Positions 42,770 to 52,382 of a stretch of DNA of 64,000 bases are shown here, one piece after another (position 1 is the stretch's first letter; the number at the start of each line of letters is the position of its first letter). The stretch lies in the NCBI GenBank assembly GCA_030374805.1, contig JARGSG010000191.1, forward strand, positions 620,001 to 684,000, written 5' to 3'. Position numbers and translations under genes: made by a program. The notes under the pieces are model-generated. The model did no database searches, was not told where the DNA came from, and worked only from the letters and a program-made list of their open reading frames with translations. Source of the stretch: Gracilaria gracilis. Lineage: Eukaryota; Rhodophyta; Florideophyceae; Gracilariales; Gracilariaceae.

Positions 42770-43695
42770 ATCCGAAGCACATGCTTCAAAAGCGCCAAGG
42801 TCATTCGCAGCAAGGTCATTCGCAACAAAGGCACAGCCCTGTGCTCACGCCCAGAGCTGCTCATGCTCGGCACAGCCGGGCATGAGCGGCTCTAAGCGTG
42901 TTCTGACCACCGGCACAGCACTGGCTCATATACGGAAGCTGCTCACGCTCGGCATAGCCAAACATGAGTAGCTTGAAATGTATTCAAAGCGCAGGCAAAG
43001 CCCTGAGCCCACAGCCTGTGGCTGCTCATGCTCGGCTGTGCCGAGCATGGGCACCTCCAAGCGTGTTCCAAACCCCTCCCTCGCTCTGTCTCAGAACCAA
43101 CGCTGATCATGCTCGACTATGCCGAGCATGCAAGAGCAACGCTACTGCGTATTACAACTGCGGGCACAGCCCCGAGCTCGCAAATTGGCGCTACTCATGC
43201 TCGGCACAGCCGAGCATGAGCAGCTCCAAGCGTGATCAAACCAAGGGCCCAGCCCTGGGTCACATCCCGAAGCTGCTCATTCTCGGCAAAGCTGAACATG
43301 AGCAGCTTCAAACGTGTTCAAAGCGCGTGCACAGCCCTTACCTTATAGCCTGGGACTGCTCATGCTTGGCTGTGCCGAGCATGAGCAGCTCCAAGCGTGT
43401 TATGACCACTGGCACCGCCCTGTCTGAAATTTACAAGCTTCTCATGCTTGGCACAGCCAAGTAAGAGCAACGTTGCCGCGTAATCTAAGCGCGGCCACAG
43501 GGCTGAGCTCAGAACTTGGGGTTGGTCATGCTCGGCACAGCCGAGCATGAGCAGATTGCAGCATGTTATAAAGACGGGCACAGCCCTGTGCTCAGAATGT
43601 AGGTCTGCTCATGTTCGGTTGTGCCGAGCTTGAGCAGCATCAAATGTTTGATAAGTGCAGCACAGCAGCCCTGTGATCAGAGGCAGTAGTTGCGT
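42770..43695. repeat. Tandem array of about 83-bp hairpin-forming units
   Basis: About ten to eleven units with starts near 42858, 42940, 43020, 43104, 43190, 43272, 43355, 43437, 43523 and 43605, preceded by one degenerate unit. Each holds the palindrome GCTCATGCTCGGC-AC/TG-AGCCGAGCATGAGC (several units differ by compensating changes). This is followed by AGCTCCAAGCGTGTT and a GGCACAGCCCTG box. The spacing between palindromes is 81-86 bp. Confidence 0.8.
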
Positions 43696-44226
43696 ATCCT
43701 ACGATAAGCTGCTCAATTTCTGATGCTTTGAAACTACTGATTTCTTGAAGTTCAAAGCTTGATGATTAAGACTGTTTTGATGTTCAATGTACAACTACAA
43801 GAGCTTCCTATGTGAAAGTGTAGAATACCTTTAACAAAGCAATGTTTGCTTATAAAGGTAAGTTGTTGTCCGTAACCTATCTTCAAAATTGTTTAACAAT
43901 CACTAGAATAAGTAGATTCCAGCATGGTATCAACTAGAAAGCATTAGTTTGGCAATCTATCGCATCTTGTGCTTGACAAAAGCCAGTATCTTAGAGGATT
44001 GATAGACGTACATCTCGTGTGAACTACCTAAGAGGTATGATTTTGACTACTTAAGTAGGTTAACTACCAAACTGTTTGACAAGAGAGCCAATCGGCACTG
44101 AGCAGGGTACAGGTGAGGGTACAGTTCTAGCCGTTCGGAGTTTTAAGAAATCCCGATTCTAGCTTCTGTACCTTTGTCTGTACCCACGTAAGAGCGATTA
44201 ATTGCCTCGATTGCTGGGTAATTGCA

Positions 44227-44268
44227 GGAGAATATGGGAACAAACTATAGTTTGTTCCCATATTCTCC
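44227..44268. repeat. Perfect 42-bp palindrome
   Basis: The left half GGAGAATATGGGAACAAACT plus A is followed immediately, with no loop, by its exact reverse complement; the centre lies between 44247 and 44248. It is within the insertion, about 150 bp from its right end. Perfect spacer-free symmetry suggests a recent or maintained cruciform-capable site or a junction of two identical ends. Confidence 0.85.
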
Positions 44269-44417
44269 CCATAGGTTTGAAATTGAATTGAAAAAAGCTC
44301 TGCGAAGTTTACATATACAGTGAAAGGTTTCAGTGCCGCCTACAGTAGTTTTGTAAGAGATACCTCTGCTTGTCACGCGCGTTTTTGCAGAAAGGGTACA
44401 GAAGGCAGACCCAATAT

Positions 44418-44505
44418 ACCATTGGTTCCTCCCCAGCCACAACCGTGACACGCTACGCTCCGCAAGCGTTACCAGCCGTAGACACTTTGCGCGCACTTTT
44501 CAAAA
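44418..44505. repeat. Left terminal inverted repeat of MULE 2, inner part
   Basis: Starting ACCATTGGTTCCTCCCCAGC and continuing CACAACCGTGACAYGCTACG and CAAGCGTTACCA, this matches the inner part of the right repeat (about 50640-50740, reverse complement). Confidence 0.8.
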
Positions 44506-45639
44506 TCCAAATCAACCAAGCATGACCGGTTCCCACATCTCTGTGTTACCAGACGTCTGCTTCAAAAAGTGCCCGTGCTCGCCGCCCAACCACAATCACC
44601 TTGGCACCGTTCTGTTCTTCAATTTCCAGTCTTTGCTCGGCACAGTGGATCGCGTCGCCCCCGCACTCCGGTTTCCGCTTCAGCTTTTCCCGATTTGCCG
44701 CTTTCACATCAACAATTTGCCATTTCTTTTTTAACTACTGCTCTACAACTGTGGCGTTTTCGTTTCTCCTTTTCTCTCTCCGTTGATGCTAATAAACTTT
44801 TAACTTACCTTCTTTGTGTCGTCCACTTCATTTATAGTTTAATACTGCGTAGTTTGTTTTTCTGCCTTTTTCGTCGTATTGCTGCTCTAGAACGCAGGCG
44901 TTTGTAATTCTGACACTAAAATGGCGTTTTTGTAATTCAAAAACCTCACTATTTTTCCTCAGCCTCTCCCGTCGCGGCGCTGCTTCTAAAAAATCTTCTA
45001 AGTTCTCTTTAGCATTAAAGTCCACCATCGTTCGTTTTCTAGCATCTTGAGTCACGCCGTTATCGCTCCGGAACCCTTCGGTTGGCTCTATGATTCTTCT
45101 ATTCTATTCTCAGCATTTTTGCGGACGATGCTGCTGCTTTTTATTGCTTTGATTTTATCTGTGAGTCACTAGCGTTTTAGTACAATGAGTTATGTGATAC
45201 AGAATCTTTTGTTTTGCTCATTTTGCTTGTTGTTGCTGCTGTGTTTTTTTAATGTGCTATGAGCTTGTTTAAAGTGATTCAAATGAACGACAGGTGTTTA
45301 GAGTTTACTTTGAACAATGCAACTAACTATTACGACGTTATACTTCCACTTTGTGTTGTATTGGTGATCTGGATGGTCAAAAACCGCAAGAGCTGTACTG
45401 GTTGCGTCTCAGGGTGTCACTACAGGATTGGAAGAATTTCGTTGAGCTCCACGGTTGGGTTGAGGAGCATTTGTGTCAAATAACCTCTGTCTGTTCTCTT
45501 TCTCTCTTTCAAGGAATGACTTCTTTCGCTTGTGGGCTCGCGCACCCAACCTGGCGTTGTGGTTTTTCACTACGACTTTGGATGCCTGAACGGGGTTTTA
45601 GGGAAGATCCGGGACGGTAGCAAGCGCAGGAAGAGGATC
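44506..45639. other. MULE 2 interior downstream of transposase, no recognised gene
   Basis: T-rich with short frames only. A minus-strand frame at 45055-44828 encodes a charged 66-residue peptide from an internal Met (VDFNAKENLEDFLEAAPRRE...), which looks coding but has no known motif. Confidence 0.3.
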
Positions 45640-48600
45640 CTGGGGGTTATGTAGGTACCGGCCAGCGTTGAGCTCCCTCAGACCGTTACGAAGGTATGAC
45701 GTGAGGCTTTGAACAGCTATATCACCATACGACTGGGCCACGCGGTGCATCTGGTCGCATAATGTTTTGCATTTCGCGTACGTTACATATGCAGTGATCT
45801 TTTTCCTCCGCTGCGTTTCGAGCTAGGAAGCAAGCGCATTGGAATGGTTTTGATTAGGAGTCGGTGCATAGCACGGAACTTCGGCGTTGCGGGCAATTGG
45901 TGATGAAAAATCGTCAGCGTTGCAGCCATTGGCGTTGCTTGGAGTTTCAAGACGTCTTGAAGAGTCCAATTATCTGAATTTCTGTTCCAGTATGGATGCC
46001 ACAGGTCCGATATGTGCAACTGCGAAGGGAGGACTTAGCGAATTCATGGCCAGCGATCGACAACGTCTTTGAAGACTAGAAACAAGCGGTTCAAATGCCC
46101 ACAATAAAAATACCGGAGGCGGTCATGTGTCGGCAGCTACACTTTCCCTTAACGATGTTGACTGAGCCGGGGATGGTGTGCAAGTAGATATTATAGGTCC
46201 TGTTTGGGTTGCTATCCTGAGAGTCCCTACGTTCAACGGGGATTGACCTTTTCAGGGAGAACACCACTAGCGGTTGCTCGGAGGGCAACTGGAGATCCTC
46301 CATGTCTATGTCGAAGTTGAACGGGGCATCCTGGGTGGGGAGTAGTACAGCATCGTTACATTGTAGAAAGCGGAGAATGGAACGCTATTGTCTAGGAAGT
46401 GTGTTACACTGTACGCGGTGAAGTTTTGGATGAAACTAGTTGCAGAATCGGAAGACAGGGGAAGCTCTGAGGTCAAGAGTCTGTTTCGGAGCGCTGTATC
46501 CCGTATCGTAGCCTTTCTTCCACGCCGATGCTTCCTCCGTTCCGTTAAAATGACCATGACTTTCGGAACTTCGCTGAATGGAACATCATCATTCAGTACG
46601 ACCTATCTATATGTCGAATGAGAAGCTTCGGAATAACCGGAACCTTGGAACAGGAACCTATAAAAGAGTTTCAAGTCTTTGCAGCAACGCATTAACATGG
46701 AAGGGTTCTCGCGATATAGAAACTTGTACCATTGCGGCAAAGTGTCCCTGAACTTTTAAAAGTATTGTTGTTCGAAATGATCTCTTCTCGCTTCGAACTT
46801 CTCGATACTTGTGCTCTTGCGGAGCACGAACAACTCGCGTTCCATCTCCGTCCCCATATCCGTCCTCCCTACCAACCTACGCCACCGTTCGACGTTGGCG
46901 TCTTGGTTTTTATTCAAGTGCCAGTCATCCAACATGGTGTAATACATTGGGAACACTTGTCTTATACCTCCGATAAGTGATGCACATTGATCCACCGTAA
47001 TGGAAGACGGTGATATGCGCATACACTGCTTGAAGCGCTCCAGTACCCAGACAAAAATCAACAGCGTTTCGTTTCCCATGTAACCCATAAAAAATGTAGT
47101 GAGGTTCCCGTCATTGTCTCGGCCATTAAAACTGACGAGGGGAAGGTTGAAGCGATTGGCTATCGCTTTGCAGTCCACAGATACCCCAGGCACGATGCCA
47201 TATCGTTCGTAGTCATCAACCCAACTTTCCAAACACCACGCAACGTATTGGAGGCCGTTATCATTGTCATTCGACAGTATATCCTGTGCCTGGGGTTCTG
47301 GGTGTGCAATTCAAGGAGGTTCTCGTACAGCCTGAGACACTCTTTGTGCCTTGGATATTGAGTTTCAGACATATACTTCAACCTTTTTCTAAATAAATCC
47401 CTGTCGACCATAATCCCATACTTGGCTTCCAGGAGTTTAAACACTACATTATATTGTAGGTGCAAAGTGTGACGCAAATTTTTTGCTTGGCGCTCCATTT
47501 TGGGTGATAGCTTACGTCGCAACGCAGTGATTTTCGCTGGATGATTGTGGAGGGCTTTCGCAAAATCAGGACAGAACATAAACTTCTGATTACCCGAGTG
47601 AGACACTCGAACCCTGCGGACTTTTAAGCTGTAGGGGCTTTTATAATGCTCATCGAAAATCATAGCGCACTTCATGTAGCCTCGTAGTAGTACCTTTTTC
47701 CCATTCTTCTCTTCATACTTAGAATCCCTGATAAACAACTTGAATCCGAAGTACTCAGCAATTTATTGGAGATGCTGGAGCACTTCATCCTCTCCAGCTT
47801 CATCCATCTGATCCAGATAGGCCACGAAACTGTGACGTACGCACTCCTCTGTTATGTACTCGTGGTCAGACTCCGAGCTCTCCCCACTACACGTAATCGA
47901 AATTGATGGAGGTGGAGAAGCTCACTCTAAGGAGCCAGTGTCGGTAATATAAACCTGAGAGCGTCCTCCTCACTAGAATGATGTACAGAGTCATTCTGAT
48001 TACATATATTGTTAGAATACGAGTGTTTTGGAAAGTGTGTTGGCATCGAAGAGACATGACAGTCTTACCTTTTCATTCTTGGCAATAGTTTCTGCCCTCA
48101 TTCTCTCGGTTATATCAATTACAGAACTGTCTTCTGAGGCGGTGGCGTCTACGATGACAGGAGATTTTCCATTACTATCTCCGTCGATGGCTATGATCTT
48201 CTCAACTCCCTCCGTCACTATGATCTCCTCACCTCTCTCCGTCCCTGGTTGCACGCTTTGGTGCTGAGTACTCATGTACTCACCATCATTTCGGACCCTC
48301 TCTGTGCCACGCATAGAATCCAACGGTCGAGATGGGAGGTTCTTCATAAATTCATCCATATCCGAATCAATTCCGTTATCAGCACTGGTTATCCTTGCAT
48401 AGACCCCCTCGTTCTTTGGAGGCGTGAAGGTTATGAATGGGATACGAATCGTCGGAGGATCCTTCTTCTTCATTGGCATCCGTTTTGCTTCCATCCTTTT
48501 GTGCTTATTACCACGCATATCCTGTTCCAGATGCTCATGGTTGTACATATTAGCACCGGTAAGAATCCACCACGTTTCGTTCAGAAGGGCCTTAGCCATA

Positions 48601-48948
48601 AAGGCGGCCTTACATCCACAGCCAGGATGTTTCTTTTTGTACCTCAGACACCGTAGCCTCACATTTAGACTGTAGCGTCGCGATCTTGTGACTCTCTTAC
48701 AAAAAATGGACGCCATTTTCGTACCCTTCTATGTCACAGAGATGATAAACATAGTTTGGGAGGTCCAGCACAGTCCTTTCCGTTGGTGAAAGCTCATCCT
48801 TCCGTCCAGCAATCTCCTCACGGGGATGAGCTCCATCACTACTCCTTCTACCGTTCACATCCATCTCTCCGTGTCCCAGTTCCACAGATTCTGTACTTCC
48901 CCAGGAGCACGTGTGCTTATTCTGAGTTGGAGCAGGCTGCCCTTCCAC
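45640..48948 (-). pseudogene. MULE transposase (element 2), frameshifted
   Basis: From 48948 (minus): LDLPNYVYHLCDIEGYENGV, then after a frameshift near 48716 the FLYWCH/WRKY-GCM1-like finger RLRCLRYKKKHPGCGCKAAF with NHEH. A linker follows, with a stop at 48012. From 47738 the core: KYGIMVDRDLFRKRLKYMSE, PGVSVDCKAIANRFNLPLVS, FNGRDNDGNLTTFFMGYMGN, SSITVDQCASLIGGI, YYTMLDDWHLNKNQD (the MULE D...D...CxxH region with Cys replaced by Asp). Then a helical domain, a SWIM finger split by a frameshift (KCSCRHMTASG near 46150, then YCGHL near 46100) and a basic tail to about 45640. At least five frame changes; inactive. Confidence 0.8.
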
Positions 48949-48993
48949 CCCCTTCGATTTGTCTTCATTGCCCTCCTGCTGGTGGCGCCCAAT

Positions 48994-50076
48994 TTATATG
49001 CTCTCAAGGCGCTGAAAATGGATTTGGGACAAGGCCCATTCATTGAAGACGGGCAGAAGGCGACTAACGGCCATTATAACTCGCGCGCGAGCTTCGACAC
49101 AGTCCCAGCGATTGGCCTCTGTAAGGTTGAGTGGGTGCCCCGGGGAGAAGAACACATTGGGCATCACTTCTCGCGTTCGAGCGAAGTGATTCATCATTGA
49201 CAAAAGATATGCACCGCAACTATGTGAGTCTGTTAGCTTCTCGTAAAGCAGCTCATCGATCATGTAGATTTCTTTCTTCATAACCCATTCCTTCCTATCT
49301 TCTAGTGCATGATCAATTATTGCTGTGGCGAGTGACCTACAACTCACCGGGCAATTGCATTGCAGACTGTCTCCCCAGAAGATTTCCAACTTCTTTTCAT
49401 CTAGTTTTCGAGCGACGAACGCTCTCCAATGTAGACCTCCTAAATTAATAGGGAAAACTATTGTAGTTACTTCATTTGGGCTGGGATAAAGCTTCACTGT
49501 GAATCGGGACTCGAACCTGCCACGAATTTTTAGCTGATCCCTTGATGATTGTTTATCAAACAACTTTGATATATCTTCCAGTTTAGATCCCGTATCTGCA
49601 GGATCCAAAACCACACCATCCAATGTTTCTAGCTCTAGAATCCCAGCGTTTAGCACGATCGTACAAAACCAATGATTGCGCTTAGAAGAGTTAGCTAGAT
49701 TAGCGCCCATTACCCCATATGCGTCCCTCGAATTTCTGTCTTCAGTAATCAAGTAGAACCATAACCGCTTTAGCTCAGAGAAACCTACACTACTCTTCCT
49801 GTCGAATGAAACAGAAGTATGTTTTGCAACTTTTTGTAAGAAAATGGAAAGCTTACGGGTTATGCTCATAATTTTCTTCTTCTCCGGTGCAGTTAGATCT
49901 CGCTCACAGGTCATTTGACTACCTTCAGCGCTTCTTTTCACTGGATTTCCATCGGCGTCCACTTCATCATCTGAATCCTCATTGCGAGGATCCAGGAAGG
50001 ATACGACAAATGAGTCGAGCAGATCGTCGGCAGGAAAGCGGACTGAAGGATCCTCCGTATTACGAAAGGACAGCAT
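48994..50076 (-). CDS. Ulp1-like (C48) cysteine protease carried by MULE 2
   Basis: 360 residues, intact. The N-terminal 200 residues include an acidic stretch (NEDSDDEVDADG). The catalytic domain: IVFPINLGGLHWRAFVARKL (His 216, with the adjacent Trp), KLEIFWGDSLQ (Asp 236), LTDSHSCGAYLLSMMNHF (Cys 287 in the S-C-G context). This is the His-Asp-Cys order of Ulp1/SENP proteases. The oxyanion-hole Gln expected about six residues before Cys is not evident. The family removes SUMO or related tags. The frame ends in TAA and the zinc-finger/transposase frame starts 15 codons later in the same phase, so a readthrough or ancestral fusion is possible. Ulp1 genes ride on some plant MULEs. It is the least damaged gene of the element. 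Confidence 0.78.
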   Translation of the reverse strand: MLSFRNTEDPSVRFPADDLLDSFVVSFLDPRNEDSDDEVDADGNPVKRSAEGSQMTCERDLTAPEKKKIMSITRKLSIFLQKVAKHTSVSFDRKSSVGFSELKRLWFYLITEDRNSRDAYGVMGANLANSSKRNHWFCTIVLNAGILELETLDGVVLDPADTGSKLEDISKLFDKQSSRDQLKIRGRFESRFTVKLYPSPNEVTTIVFPINLGGLHWRAFVARKLDEKKLEIFWGDSLQCNCPVSCRSLATAIIDHALEDRKEWVMKKEIYMIDELLYEKLTDSHSCGAYLLSMMNHFARTREVMPNVFFSPGHPLNLTEANRWDCVEARARVIMAVSRLLPVFNEWALSQIHFQRLESI

Positions 50077-50623
50077 TGCAAACGATTGAAGAACTGGGCG
50101 GTGTAGACGTAGTGTTCAGTTACACCCCAAGCCCAAAAACCGAAAGCGACCCCCAGTGGAAACCTGAGATACAAATGTGATATGAGTTGGATATATTTGA
50201 AGCAGAATTTGTAAGGTTATGATACAATTCAGATACGTGTTTAGTATATTTTGGATTTAGATATCATATTTCGGTGAGTCTCACGAAAGGTCTTGATATG
50301 AATTTCATGTATTTGGGTTACAATTTTGAGGGAAATCTGATATGACAAATTTCAGAATATATCGCACTTTTATCGGAAATGTGGGATATAGTACCAAAGA
50401 TATATCACATATATATCAGTTCCACTTCTGGAATATATCACAAGTTATCAGAACTGTATCCTTTCTAAATATCTTTCATATCTGTACGATAAAAGTTTTA
50501 TTCTAATCCTACGTCCTGCAGAGATATCATATCAATATCCGACCTGTATCACAGATTTCTACTGGGGACCTGCTTGATGATCTTCCGTGCTTTTGGGCCG
50601 TGAACCTCCCACTTGGTGTTAGA
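50077..50623. other. A+T-rich region upstream of the Ulp1-like gene
   Basis: Many overlapping GATATAT/ATATATC motifs occur between 50180 and 50545. Probably the 5' region and promoter for the minus-strand genes of MULE 2. No gene. Confidence 0.45.
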
Positions 50624-50896
50624 AAAGCGCGCGCTTTGCGCCCGCAAAGCTCTCGAAAATTGTGTACGGCTGTGGTAACGCTTGAAGAGCGTAGCATGTC
50701 ACGGTTGTGGCTGGGGAGGAACCAATGGTTGTTGGAGCTAGGGAGGGTCTCCTGACTTGGCGCCGCCCTAAAAAAGAGAGAAAATCTGGCGACAGCTCTC
50801 CTCTGAAGAGAGGATCCTCTGTAATTTGTAACGTAAATACGGAGCTTCTACGTGGTTTTTCTACTACCTGGACAGTGCGTAGATTCTCCGGGGGTC
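50624..50896. repeat. Right terminal inverted repeat of MULE 2
   Basis: The partner of 42449-42605 plus 44418-44505; about 270 bp, with a small length difference around 50780-50810. Confidence 0.88.
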
Positions 50897-50905
50897 GGCA
50901 CATCC
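50897..50905. repeat. Target-site duplication of MULE 2, right copy
   Basis: GGCACATCC, identical to 42440-42448. Confidence 0.85.
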
Positions 50906-51134
50906 AAAAATCGCAAAATTGCTACGGTTTGGGTTCAAAATTAGTTTGGCAAACACAATCACATTCCATTTGTACCACCATACGTATACAATACATATTA
51001 CGAAGAAAACGTCTCTTTTCACGCCAGTACATAATTTAGTGTGGGCCACGCTATATTTTATGTGAAGGGCCAAAAATCGGGGAAACCGAAATAGTGGGGC
51101 CCACACTAATAACATTGATCACCTGTAGATGTAA

Positions 51135-51944
51135 GAGCATACCTATCATGCCTCTAAAATTTTTCTTTAAATGTTTCCGTTCAGAGACACAGTCTTTAGC
51201 GCCAGTTGCGCGCAAACCTAATAGTTGCCTCAAAATCTTAACCACGAGTAGGAGCCTTGAAAACATAGAATAAACCACAGCCAATCATAGTAGACACTCA
51301 TACACACCCATCCAGTGCCATTCTACTTTTTCTGACAACACGCACTCGACTCCACCCATCCAGTTCTTCAAATCTGTCTGGATCGTATGCCTACTCCTTT
51401 CTCATTCAGACTGCACAGCGTCTTTACACATTGAGCAACAATGGCTTCAAGAGAGCTACAAGAAGCGTTTTTTTCTTCAAGAGGGCTACAAGAAACGTTT
51501 TTTTCTGCTTCGCAGTGCTGAAAACTTTGCTCAGTCTCGTACCGTGAGTTGCGCGACTGGGAAAAAGGCTCGTTTGGCTCGTCCGGGTTGGTGCGGTTGT
51601 TTAACATGAAAACGATTGATCGTACACGGTACAAATTGGGGCTGTGAAAAGAGCGGGAACAGTCTCGTTTGGCAAAGCAAGTGTAAATTCTTTGCGGTTT
51701 TGGCGCGAGCAATAGCGCACGCTCTGTCATTGGTTGTTAGCCGTCTAGATTTTTTAGTTGAATTGGGCCGAAAAGCGATAGAGACGTCTCTAAAAGTGTC
51801 TCTAAACTGTACATGGCTAGAGACACTTTTTGTGTCGGCGCTAAAATTATAGCGCCAGGAAAGCCGTTTGGAGACGGAATAGGTTTGCCAAATCTCAAAA
51901 TATCGTCCCAAAACTTTTTGAGACGAGGCATGATAGGTATTCTC
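51135..51944. mobile_element. Non-autonomous element with Harbinger-like inverted ends
   Basis: The left end GAGCATACCTATCATGCCTC and the reverse complement of the right end GAGAATACCTATCATGCCTC differ at one of 20 positions. They resemble the ends of the Harbinger element at 16.2-19.8 kb (GAGCATNTC.AAYATGACTY). The flanks are TAA on the left and CAA on the right, one mismatch from the 3-bp TWA duplication. No gene inside. Internal features are the duplicated 31-bp unit at 51440-51505 and an inverted AAAAGTGTCTCT/AGAGACACTTTT pair at 51792-51833. Confidence 0.65.
51440..51505. repeat. Two-copy 31-bp tandem repeat
   Basis: CTTCAAGAGRGCTACAAGAA followed by RCGTTTTTTT occurs twice in a row with two substitutions, inside the non-autonomous element. 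Confidence 0.7.
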
Positions 51945-52380
51945 CAAGAGCAATTCTACACTGCCGCCGGAAAGTATGACACCCCGGTAAGCTTTAAATT
52001 AAACAATTTGGAGCCTTTAAAAATAAAACAATTTAACCCATCGGGTTCAGCGTATAAAAACACCTCGAAAGACCAGCTGAATAACTTCTTGCTTTACGTA
52101 AGACAGATAAACTGAGTTCTTGAAAAACAAACCCCGATGGTAAGCATAACACGCCGTGGCCCTAGAGACCACTATAGAACGTAGCAACGAGTGTCAAAGG
52201 CGCAGCCGTTTTCAAAAAATCACCAACTTGTGTTTAACCACTTTAGGTCAAAATTCCGCGCCGCCGGGTCCTTAATTCGTTTAAAAGGGGACAAAATACT
52301 GACTTGAGCAAATATAGGGATCCTATCAGTCAGAAAACCTTTTTTGGGAACCAAAAGCCCATGCCTCGTTGAAAACTATC
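51945..52380. other. No gene seen
   Basis: Short frames only; no repeat or element end recognised before the mariner terminus at 52383. Confidence 0.3.
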
Positions 52381-52382
52381 TA

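Larger units (their letters stand above)
42606..44417. mobile_element. 1.8-kb insertion inside the MULE 2 left repeat
   Basis: The MULE right repeat reads CAACAACCATTGGTTCCTCC uninterrupted (reverse complement). The left repeat breaks after ACCATT (42600-42605) and resumes with ACCATTGGTTCC at 44418. ACCATT is thus duplicated (6 bp; 5 or 6 cannot be distinguished with certainty). The insert starts CCCTGAAATCTGTACCCCC and ends GGCAGACCCAATAT, with no clear inverted ends and no gene. About half of it is the hairpin tandem repeat at 42.77-43.70 kb. The family is unknown. Confidence 0.75.
42449..50896. mobile_element. Mutator-like element 2 with Ulp1 protease gene, about 8.4 kb including an insertion
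   Basis: The left tip GGCCCCCGGAGAATCTACGC and the reverse complement of the right tip GACCCCCGGAGAATCTACGC start long inverted repeats. Both continue CACTGTCC, TAGTAGAAAAACCACGTAGA, ACAAATTACAGAGGATCCTC and CGGCGCCAAGTCAGGAGACC. Exact 9-bp duplications GGCACATCC flank the element. Minus-strand cargo: Ulp1-like protease, zinc-finger module, MULE transposase with SWIM finger. The left repeat is interrupted by a later insertion (42606-44417). Without it the element is about 6.6 kb. Confidence 0.9.

Noticed and set aside
42770-43695. CRISPR-like array
   Set aside because: The regular approximately 83-bp period with palindromes superficially resembles repeats and spacers. The intervening parts are themselves related between units, and the context is a eukaryotic transposon, so it is a satellite.
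48826-49043. Short frames on both strands around 48.75-49.2 kb
   Set aside because: They overlap the end of the Ulp1-like gene and the start of the transposase frame in other phases; no independent support.
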